Positions 1 through 4,902 of a stretch of DNA of 6,523 nucleotides are shown piece after piece. The DNA comes from Pedobacter sp. (GTDB lineage Bacteria; Bacteroidota; Bacteroidia; Sphingobacteriales; Sphingobacteriaceae). The stretch's first letter is position 1; every line of letters begins with the position of its first letter. The position numbers were made by a program, and so were the translations under genes. The notes under the pieces are model-generated. The model was not told the DNA's origin. It worked only from the letters and a program-made list of their open reading frames with translations, and searched no databases. Location of the stretch: assembly GCA_004295885.1 (NCBI GenBank), contig SEDG01000320.1:1-6523 (forward strand). The letters are read 5' to 3'.

Positions 1-115
1 TAGCCTTACGCGTAGTGTCTTTTTCGTTAGACAATAATTTCTGAATTAGTTTTTTTTGCGCCCAAAGCGGACTAGCCAATAAAACAAGCGATAAGAAGAG
101 TAAGATTTTTTTCAT
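1..115 (-). CDS. 5' end of a secreted/outer-membrane protein gene (partial)
   Basis: Read on the minus strand, an ATG at 115-113 opens a frame that stays open to the window edge (38 full codons). The product starts MKKILLFLSLVLLASPLWAQ, a clear Sec signal peptide: a Lys-rich start, a hydrophobic core of about 14 residues, and the A-Q cleavage site common in Bacteroidota. The mature part begins KKLIQKLLSNEKDTTRKA and then runs off the edge. The gene is the 5' end only, so the mature protein is periplasmic, surface or outer-membrane but cannot be assigned from 18 residues. The start of the mature part faintly resembles BamA/TamA-like (surface-antigen D15) outer-membrane proteins of Sphingobacteriales; this is memory-based inference and weak. 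A Bacteroidota promoter lies immediately upstream, which supports the start. It is transcribed away from the rest of the window. Confidence 0.75.
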   Translation of the reverse strand, partial: MKKILLFLSLVLLASPLWAQKKLIQKLLSNEKDTTRKA

Positions 116-120
116 CACTG

Positions 121-148
121 CAAATGTAGGATAATTTTAGTTTGACAA
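121..148 (-). promoter_or_regulatory. Promoter of the minus-strand secreted-protein gene
   Basis: On the minus strand TACATTTG (128-121) matches the Bacteroidota -7 consensus TAnnTTTG exactly. A TTG at 148-146 is a possible -33 element, 17 bp upstream, slightly shorter than usual. Only five bases separate the -7 element from the ATG at 115, so the transcript would be leaderless or nearly so. The -33 region lies within the inverted repeat at 141-168. Confidence 0.6.
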
Positions 149-168
149 TCTTTCTTTAGCTTGTCAAA
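141..168. repeat. Inverted repeat TTTGACAA / TTGTCAAA, possible operator
   Basis: TTTGACAA (141-148) is the exact reverse complement of TTGTCAAA (161-168), with 12 bases between. The half-sites are 20 bp apart start to start, about two helical turns, and the left one overlaps the putative -33 element of the minus-strand promoter. That position fits a dimeric regulator site, but no regulator is known, so the role is inference. Confidence 0.5.
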
Positions 169-191
169 GTTTGAAACAGTGGCGTATAAAC

Positions 192-218
192 TTTGTCAAC
201 CTGCAGAAGGTTGACAAA
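192..218. repeat. Perfect 11-bp inverted repeat with 5-base loop
   Basis: TTTGTCAACCT (192-202) and AGGTTGACAAA (208-218) are perfect reverse complements around the loop GCAGA. The outer part repeats the TTGTCAA/TTGACAA core of the inverted repeat at 141-168. No T-tract follows on either strand, so it is not a typical intrinsic terminator. It could be an operator or a copy of a dispersed palindromic repeat. Confidence 0.6.
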
Positions 219-319
219 CTAGGTGTCTTGATAGTTATATTCCCATTAAGTCTTATTGCATTCATAGGCTATCTCTCCTTAGTTATCATCGCATAATTAG
301 TCGTGTTTTTCCCGAGGCA

Positions 320-409
320 AGGCCGCATCCAGACCGCGTAAAGTCCGCGTCTAGTCCGCATTGAATGTGGACTAGACGCGGATCAATTGTGGTTTAGACT
401 AGGACTAGG
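320..409. repeat. 11-bp-periodic dyad element; candidate structured RNA or protein-binding array
   Basis: A GC-rich island in AT-rich DNA. Four 11-bp units on the left each carry CCGC (at 323, 334, 345 and 356). Four on the right carry GTGG, GCGG, GTGG and TAGG (at 367, 378, 389 and 400). The spacing stays 11 bp through the dyad centre at 363, so every left CCGC has a mirror partner. The core is a strong hairpin: TCCGCGTCTAGTCC (344-357) pairs perfectly with 369-382, with C359-G367 and A360-T366 closing a loop TTGAA. After a 4x4 internal loop (339-342/384-387), AGACCGCG (331-338) pairs with TGTGGTTT (388-395). Within these stems the non-Watson-Crick positions (332/394, 336/390, 338/388, 343/383, 358/368) are all G on the left and T on the right, i.e. 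G.U pairs in plus-strand RNA. No promoter was found for it. The function is unknown. Confidence 0.65.
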
Positions 410-637
410 TAAGACGATGACAGGAATTAGATACACATAAGGACTAAAGGGAAAGTATGGGATAGTTAGCCCATCATTTTATAGGCTGTTTTGTGTTATA
501 CGTGCTAATGTTTTGATGGTGTTTTTTCAGAATTTTATATCTTGTAGCCAGTATTTTATGGAACAAACATTCTTTAAGCGCTATTAATTTTTTGCAATTG
601 CAATGTGGGTTAACGATTGAAACAGCATCCTTTTTAG

Positions 638-662
638 CTGTCATCCTGAGCGCAGTCGAAGG
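638..662. repeat. Copy of a dispersed Bacteroidota intergenic repeat
   Basis: The stretch beginning CTGTCATCCTGAG and ending CGCAGTCGAAGG matches a short motif that I recall occurring many times in intergenic DNA of Bacteroidota genomes. Read on the minus strand it gives the peptide PSTALRMT, a familiar false-ORF product. Its biological role is not known to me. Recognition is from memory, and only one copy lies in this window. Confidence 0.55.
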
Positions 663-684
663 CCAGGCAAAAAGGTACAGCAGA

Positions 685-701
685 GAGCGTGTAAAACGCT
701 C
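685..701. repeat. Small perfect hairpin
   Basis: GAGCGT (685-690) and ACGCTC (696-701) form a 6-bp stem with loop GTAAA, just after the dispersed repeat. No T-tract follows on either strand, so I do not call it a terminator. Confidence 0.35.
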
Positions 702-731
702 AAATTCAATTCTCAATTCCCAGTTTCGCCA

Positions 732-772
732 AATGAACCAATGATACTAATGAACTAATGAACCAATGAACT
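732..772. repeat. 8-bp imperfect tandem repeat (AATGAACC/AATGAACT)
   Basis: Five consecutive units: AATGAACC (732-739), AATGATACT (740-748, one base longer), AATGAACT (749-756), AATGAACC (757-764) and AATGAACT (765-772). The array ends at the -33 region of the downstream promoter. It is a simple-sequence tract of a kind often seen between Bacteroidota genes. Copy-number change could alter promoter spacing, but that is speculation. Confidence 0.6.
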
Positions 773-802
773 TTCGCAGTTAAGCTAAAAACTGTACTTT
801 TG
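772..802 (+). promoter_or_regulatory. Promoter of the deoxyhypusine-synthase-like gene
   Basis: TACTTTTG (795-802) matches the Bacteroidota -7 element TAnnTTTG. TTTC (772-775) is a weak -33 candidate 19 bp upstream. Transcription would begin around 807-809, giving a leader of about 19 bases before the ATG at 827. The leader is A-rich and lacks a Shine-Dalgarno sequence, as is usual in this phylum. Confidence 0.6.
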
Positions 803-826
803 CAGCCGAACAATAAAAATATAGAA

Positions 827-1807
827 ATGAGTACGACAAGAGGACCGATATCGAAATTTATGGAGACTAATTATCTTCATTTTAACGCTGCGGCTATGAT
901 GGATGCAGCTAAAGGTTATGAAACCCATTTAGATGAAGGTGGAAAAATGATGATTACCCTTGCTGGTGCAATGAGTACTGCAGAATTGGGTATTTCTTTG
1001 GCAGAAATGATTAGACAAGATAAAGTAGCTATCATTTCATGTACTGGTGCAAACTTAGAGGAAGACATCATGAACTTGGTGGCACACTCACATTATAAAC
1101 GTGTTCCAAACTACCGTGATTTAAGTCCGCAGGATGAGTGGGATTTATTAGAGAACCACTACAATCGTGTAACGGATACTTGTATCCCTGAAGAAGAGGC
1201 TTTCCGTCGTTTGCAAAAGCATATCCATAAAATCTGGAAAGACGCAGATACTGCAGGTGAAAGATACTTTCCTCATGAGTTCATGTACAAAATGTTATTA
1301 AGTGGCGATTTGGAGCAATACTATGAAATTGACCCTAAAAACTCTTGGATGTTGGCAGCAGCTGAAAAGAATTTACCAATTGTTGTTCCAGGATGGGAAG
1401 ATTCTACAATGGGAAATATCTTTGCATCTTATGTGATGAAAAGTGAGTTAAAAGCAACTACAATGAAAAGTGGTATAGAATATATGGGCTGGCTAGCAGA
1501 TTGGTATATCGCCAACTCTGCAGGTAAGGGCATTGGCTTTTTCCAAATTGGTGGTGGTATTGCTGGTGACTTCCCAATTTGTGTGGTTCCGATGTTATAT
1601 CAAGATATGGAAATGGAGAATATTCCTTTTTGGAGCTATTTCTGCCAAATCTCAGATTCTACCACATCTTATGGATCTTACTCGGGCGCAGTGCCGAATG
1701 AGAAGATCACTTGGGGTAAATTAGATATCCATACCCCAAAATTCATTGTAGAATCAGATGCAACAATCGTAGCACCTTTGATTTTTGCTTGGATATTGAA
1801 GATGTAA
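827..1807 (+). CDS. Deoxyhypusine synthase family protein (probably polyamine-related)
   Basis: 326 residues, complete. I chose ATG 827 because the in-frame TTG at 800 lies inside the promoter -7 element. The deoxyhypusine-synthase fold is recognisable from its ordered NAD- and amine-site blocks: TLAGAMSTAELG (44-55), SCTGANLEED (71-80), VPGWEDSTMGN (187-197), QIGGGIAGDFP (240-250), YGSYSGAVPNEKITWGKL (282-299) and ESDATIVAPLI (309-319). Lys298 in TWGK aligns with the catalytic lysine of human DHS (Lys329), and Glu292 with Glu323. However, the human spermidine-site residues Asp313 and Asp316 are both Tyr here (282, 285), and the KHH motif with His288 is replaced by GDFP. Bacteria lack eIF5A, so true deoxyhypusine synthesis is not expected. 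DHS homologues in some bacteria make homospermidine, so an aminobutyl-transfer or other polyamine role is a reasonable inference. The protein is cytoplasmic (no signal peptide). It is a single-gene unit with its own promoter and terminator. The family call is firm; the substrate is unknown. Confidence 0.92.
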   Translation: MSTTRGPISKFMETNYLHFNAAAMMDAAKGYETHLDEGGKMMITLAGAMSTAELGISLAEMIRQDKVAIISCTGANLEEDIMNLVAHSHYKRVPNYRDLSPQDEWDLLENHYNRVTDTCIPEEEAFRRLQKHIHKIWKDADTAGERYFPHEFMYKMLLSGDLEQYYEIDPKNSWMLAAAEKNLPIVVPGWEDSTMGNIFASYVMKSELKATTMKSGIEYMGWLADWYIANSAGKGIGFFQIGGGIAGDFPICVVPMLYQDMEMENIPFWSYFCQISDSTTSYGSYSGAVPNEKITWGKLDIHTPKFIVESDATIVAPLIFAWILKM

Positions 1808-1817
1808 TTCGTTAGTT

Positions 1818-1856
1818 AATAGTTGATAGGCTATGGTTCATGGTCTATTAACTATT
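1818..1856 (+). repeat. 17-bp stem-loop downstream of the DHS-like gene
   Basis: AATAGTTGATAG (1818-1829) pairs with CTATTAACTATT (1845-1856) with one G.T. The pairing continues inward (G1830.T1844, C1831-G1843, T1832.G1842, A1833-T1841, T1834-A1840) to the loop GGTTC. All three wobbles are G.U in plus-strand RNA. It starts 10 bases after the stop codon, so it may protect the 3' end of the mRNA. No T-run follows directly. Confidence 0.5.
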
Positions 1857-1862
1857 GGCATA

Positions 1863-1891
1863 TTAAGTTCCAAATTTTTTTGAAAACTTAA
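1863..1891 (+). repeat. Second stem-loop (TTAAGTT / AACTTAA)
   Basis: TTAAGTT (1863-1869) pairs with AACTTAA (1885-1891), and inside it CAAA (1871-1874) can pair with TTTG (1879-1882). It is weak because it is all A/T apart from one or two pairs per arm. Confidence 0.35.
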
Positions 1892-1898
1892 GCTTATC

Positions 1899-1934
1899 AA
1901 AATCAACAGTTATTTAAAAATTGTTGATTTTTTT
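1899..1934 (+). terminator. Rho-independent terminator of the DHS-like gene
   Basis: AAAATCAACA (1899-1908) and TGTTGATTTT (1922-1931) form a perfect 10-bp stem, and the T-run continues to 1934. The stem is AT-rich, as expected in this genome. It separates the DHS-like unit from the act operon. Confidence 0.7.
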
Positions 1935-2003
1935 ACGTTTAAAGCTGAAATTTCAATAATTTAGAATGATTATAAATTGTATTTCACTGTCATTAATATG
2001 TCA

Positions 2004-2030
2004 TTGGTAACTTAATAAATTTTACTTTTG
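2004..2030 (+). promoter_or_regulatory. Promoter of the act (alternative complex III) operon
   Basis: TACTTTTG (2023-2030) matches the Bacteroidota -7 element and is the same octamer as in the DHS-like gene promoter. TTG at 2004-2006 is a possible -33 element, 16 bp upstream (short spacing). Transcription would start near 2036, giving a leader of about 75 bases before the actA ATG. A direct repeat TGTCATT (1988-1994 and 1999-2005, 11 bp apart) abuts the -33 region and could be an activator site. Confidence 0.6.
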
Positions 2031-2111
2031 TTCAAATCTTTAGGAGCGACATCAGTCACAACATCGTCTAGATTTAAAATTTATTTCAATAAAAAGCATA
2101 AAACACTCATT

Positions 2112-3404
2112 ATGAGGAATATCTCATTATTTTTTAAGAAAGTTTCAAAGTCGGCATTCGTTTTTGCTGCTTTATCTTTTTTAATAGTAGCTGGAGCGCA
2201 AGCACAAACTGACCTAGTGGAAGGTAAGACTTTATTTAAAGGTAAATGTTCTTCTTGTCACGCATTGGATCATGATGGAACAGGCCCAGCATTAACAGAA
2301 TTGGTAAAAACACTTGATGATTCGTTTTTAATCCCATGGATTAAAAATAACCAAGCTTTAATTGCTTCTGGCAATAAACAGGCTATCGAAGCGTCAAAGT
2401 TAAAGCCTTCAGAAATGACTGCTTTCCCAACTTTAACAGATGCACAGATTTTAAACATCGTAGCTTATGTTAAGGCAGGTGAGCCAAAAGCAGCAGTTGT
2501 TCCTGGTGCTGAGGTTAAAGAGGAAGGAACTTCAGCTCTTTCTATCTTAGGTATCGTTGCAATTATCGTACTATCTATTATTGTATTGGTTGTTTTAGGC
2601 CGTGCAGTAAAAATGTTAGAACGTTTAATTCTAGAGAAACAAGGTATTGTAGTTGTTGAAGAGGAAAACGTTTCTTTAGCTGCAGGTGTAAAAGGATTAT
2701 TCAAAAACAAAAAGTTTGTATTCTTCTTTGTATTGTGTTTAGTGATGGTATTAGGTTCATTCGGTTGGATGGGTATGTGGGATACAGGTGTTCACACAGG
2801 TTACCAACCAGTGCAACCAATTAAATTCTCTCACGAATTACACGCTGGTATCAATCAAATCGATTGTCAATATTGCCACACTGGTGCATTTAAATCTAAA
2901 AACTCTACTATTCCTTCTTTAAACGTTTGTATGAACTGTCACAAAAACGTACAAGCTAGAAAAGAAGATGGTCAGATTTCTCCTGAGATCATGAAGATTT
3001 ACAATGCTTTAGGTTACGATGCTGATAAACAGACATACGACAGAACTAAAGAAAAACCAATCGAGTGGGTACGTGTGCACAACTTGCCAGATTTCGCTTA
3101 CTTCAACCACTCTCAACACGTAGTAGTTGGTGAAGCAGCTATCCGTAAAGAAAAAGGTCTTAATCCTAAAGATCCAGTTTGTTTCGCTTGTCACGGTCCA
3201 GTTAACACGATGGAAGAAATTTACCAGTATTCGCCATTAACAATGAAATGGTGTATCAACTGTCACAAAGACGCTGATATTTCTGGTAAAAAAGATGATG
3301 CCTTCTATACCAAAATCATCGAGGCACACGAGAAAATCAAAAAAGGAGAAAAAATCACTCCAGCAATGTTAGGTGGTTTAGAGTGTGGTAAGTGCCATTA
3401 TTAA
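2112..3404 (+). CDS. actA: ActA, multihaem cytochrome c subunit of alternative complex III
   Basis: 430 residues from ATG 2112. The frame is open further upstream, but that part overlaps the promoter, and only this start gives a proper signal peptide (residues 1-32, ending GAQAQ). Order of parts: a monohaem domain with CSSCH at 46-50 and a likely axial Met102; a membrane helix at about 142-163; a basic loop at 164-201, likely cytoplasmic; a second helix at about 202-220; then a periplasmic domain with five more CxxCH sites (CQYCH 252, CMNCH 273, CFACH 357, CINCH 381, CGKCH 425). FSHELH (239-244) and FNHSQH (331-336) supply likely axial histidines. The pentahaem half is classical ActA. The extra N-terminal haem domain resembles the separate monohaem subunit ActE of Rhodothermus. 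It passes electrons from the ActB/ActC core towards cytochrome c or an oxidase. It is the first gene of the operon, 47 bases before actB. Confidence 0.93.
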   Translation: MRNISLFFKKVSKSAFVFAALSFLIVAGAQAQTDLVEGKTLFKGKCSSCHALDHDGTGPALTELVKTLDDSFLIPWIKNNQALIASGNKQAIEASKLKPSEMTAFPTLTDAQILNIVAYVKAGEPKAAVVPGAEVKEEGTSALSILGIVAIIVLSIIVLVVLGRAVKMLERLILEKQGIVVVEEENVSLAAGVKGLFKNKKFVFFFVLCLVMVLGSFGWMGMWDTGVHTGYQPVQPIKFSHELHAGINQIDCQYCHTGAFKSKNSTIPSLNVCMNCHKNVQARKEDGQISPEIMKIYNALGYDADKQTYDRTKEKPIEWVRVHNLPDFAYFNHSQHVVVGEAAIRKEKGLNPKDPVCFACHGPVNTMEEIYQYSPLTMKWCINCHKDADISGKKDDAFYTKIIEAHEKIKKGEKITPAMLGGLECGKCHY

Positions 3405-3451
3405 TTAATAGAGTTTAGTAAGAACGTTCGATAAACAGTAATATAGCTTAA

Positions 3452-3613
3452 ATGGAAAGCAATAAAAAATACTGGAAAGGCTTAGAGGAGTATAAAAACA
3501 CTCCCGATTTTGTTGAAAACAACAAAAACGAATTTGCAGAGCCATTGAAGTTAACCCAAATGCAGGCGTATTTAGTACTGGTACTGATGCACAAGCACAA
3601 GCTTCGGTTTTAG
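3452..3613 (+). CDS. N-terminal stub of ActB (53 codons as read)
   Basis: ATG 3452 opens a frame of 53 codons ending at TAG 3611-3613. Residues 1-31 (MESNKKYWKGLEEY then NTPDF and NEFAEP) are the conserved start of Bacteroidota ActB. From about residue 32 the reading is out of frame with the homologous sequence, and the tail (KLTQMQAYLVLVLMHKHKLRF) is nonsense. This is the real actB start, because it fits the operon spacing and the family N-terminus. The stub alone could have no function. Confidence 0.7.
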   Translation: MESNKKYWKGLEEYKNTPDFVENNKNEFAEPLKLTQMQAYLVLVLMHKHKLRF

Positions 3614-4902
3614 ATTTATATGATGTATCTAAATTAAAAAACCCTTTACTTAAGAAGGAAGAAAAGACTTCATGGTCTGATATAGATACCTTTGTTAAAG
3701 GCGAGTTAAATAAAGCACAAGCGTCTGGCAAAAAGATTCGTATTGTTTCTTCTAGCTTAAACAGCCCATCGGCTAAAGGCGTTGTTGCAGATTTCGCAGT
3801 TAAATATCCTACCACAAAATTAGTACAATACGATGCTATATCTTATACAGGTATCATCAAGGCAAATGAAAATAGCTTTGGTAAAGCAGTATTGCCAAAA
3901 TATAACTTCGATAAAGCAGATCTTATAGTAAGTTTCGGTGCAGATTTCTTAGGAACTTGGATCAGTGGAGAAGAATTCACTGCTCAATATGTTGCGAATA
4001 GAAATTACAAGTCACTAGAGAAAAAGAAAATGTCTCGCCACTTCCAATTTGAAGCTGGAATGAGTTTAACAGGTACAAATGCTGATACCCGTGTTCCAAT
4101 TAAATTATCGGAAGAAGGACCAGCGTTAATTACCTTATATAATGCTATTACAGGCGGAAGTTTAGCTGGTGGTTCATTGGGTAACAATGTAACAGCAGAT
4201 AAAGCATTAAAATTAGTTGCTAAAGAATTATTACAGAACAAAGGAAAATCTTTAGTGGTTTCTGGTTCAAATGATGTTTCTACTCAAATTTTAGTAAACG
4301 CCATTAACTCTGCTATCGGTAGCTACGGTACTACAATTGATTTAGATAATGCTTGCAAACGTTACGAAGGTAATGATGCAGAATTTGCTGAATTAATCAA
4401 TGAAATGAACAGAGGCGAGGTTGCTGCTGTTTTCTTCTTGAATTCAAATCCAGCTTACGATGCGATTGACAGTAAAGCATTTTCTGAGGCATTAGCAAAA
4501 GTTGCCTTAAAAGTATCTTTCTCAGATAGAGATGATGAAACTTCAGGTCTTTGTGATGTGGTTGCGATTACGCCTAACTATTTAGAGTCATGGGGTGATG
4601 CAAATACATATGAAGGATTTTACTCAATCGTTCAGCCAACCATCAATCCAGTATTTAACTCTCGTCAAGCAGAGCAGAGCTTATTAATTTGGTCTGACGC
4701 AGCTGTGCAAGATTACTATCAATATGTGCGTAACAATTGGGAGAAAAACATTTTACCAGTCGTAGGCAAAACATGGAACGATTTATTACAAACAGGTGTA
4801 TTCAGTGCTACTGCTAAAACTGCAGGTGCTTATACATTTAGCATGTCTTTAGATGCTGTTGCTTCATCAATTACAAGTTTACGAAAGCATTCCAATGCGT
4901 GA
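3541..4902 (+). CDS. Central ActB block: molybdopterin-oxidoreductase-like domain fragment
   Basis: An open frame with ActB homology runs from about 3541 (AIEVNPN) to TGA 4900-4902, about 453 codons. Landmarks are QASVLDLYD, IVSFGADFLGTW, MSRHFQFE and the following SLTGTNADTRVP, and FFLNSNPAYD, all typical of the ActB relative of molybdopterin oxidoreductases. There is no ATG in frame before 4030 (a TTG at 3892 is the only earlier start-like codon worth naming), so it is not an independent gene but the middle of a broken one. The last residues (SLRKHSNA) are out of frame. The true protein continues in the frame that carries VYESIPMRDGK. Confidence 0.8.
   Translation, partial: AIEVNPNAGVFSTGTDAQAQASVLDLYDVSKLKNPLLKKEEKTSWSDIDTFVKGELNKAQASGKKIRIVSSSLNSPSAKGVVADFAVKYPTTKLVQYDAISYTGIIKANENSFGKAVLPKYNFDKADLIVSFGADFLGTWISGEEFTAQYVANRNYKSLEKKKMSRHFQFEAGMSLTGTNADTRVPIKLSEEGPALITLYNAITGGSLAGGSLGNNVTADKALKLVAKELLQNKGKSLVVSGSNDVSTQILVNAINSAIGSYGTTIDLDNACKRYEGNDAEFAELINEMNRGEVAAVFFLNSNPAYDAIDSKAFSEALAKVALKVSFSDRDDETSGLCDVVAITPNYLESWGDANTYEGFYSIVQPTINPVFNSRQAEQSLLIWSDAAVQDYYQYVRNNWEKNILPVVGKTWNDLLQTGVFSATAKTAGAYTFSMSLDAVASSITSLRKHSNA

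Larger units (their letters stand above)
116..826. other. 711-bp intergenic region, repeat-rich, no convincing gene
   Basis: This is the space between two divergently transcribed genes. It contains the minus-strand promoter (121-148), two TTGTCAA-type inverted repeats (141-168, 192-218), an 11-bp-periodic dyad element (320-409), a dispersed Bacteroidota repeat (638-662), a small hairpin (685-701), an 8-bp tandem array (732-772) and the plus-strand promoter (772-802). In 219-319 and 410-637 I see no gene, tRNA or recognisable signal. An 80-codon open frame on the minus strand (716-474) is not credible as a gene, because part of it is simply the dispersed repeat read in one frame. Confidence 0.7.
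1808..2111. other. 304-bp intergenic region: terminators, then act promoter and leader
   Basis: The first half holds three consecutive stem-loops (1818-1856, 1863-1891, 1899-1931), the last followed by a T-run. The second half carries a direct repeat TGTCATT (1988-1994, 1999-2005), the actA promoter (2004-2030) and a leader of about 75 bases. I see no gene in it. Confidence 0.7.

Noticed and set aside
192..218. Intrinsic terminator at the perfect hairpin
   Set aside because: No T-run follows on either strand, and no gene ends nearby.
320..409. CRISPR array
   Set aside because: The units are only 11 bp with no spacers and reverse orientation at the centre. It is a periodic dyad, not repeats separated by unique spacers.
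474..716. 80-codon open frame on the minus strand in the intergenic region
   Set aside because: Part of it is the dispersed repeat read as PSTALRMT. It has no promoter or family resemblance, and its composition is that of a chance frame.
800..826. Upstream TTG start for the DHS-like gene
   Set aside because: It overlaps the TACTTTTG promoter element. ATG 827 gives a normal family N-terminus.
2028..2111. Upstream extension of ActA from a TTG at 2028
   Set aside because: The codon lies inside the -7 promoter element, and the extension would bury the signal peptide. ATG 2112 is the natural start.
3405..3815. 136-codon open frame antisense to the 5' part of actB
   Set aside because: The opposite strand carries clear ActB homology through most of the range. 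The antisense product has no recognisable features and is a shadow of AT-rich coding DNA.
4853..4902. Overlapping genes with translational coupling (natural split of ActB)
   Set aside because: The overlap cuts through a single conserved domain, and both overlapping ends are out-of-frame nonsense. A frameshift explains it better.
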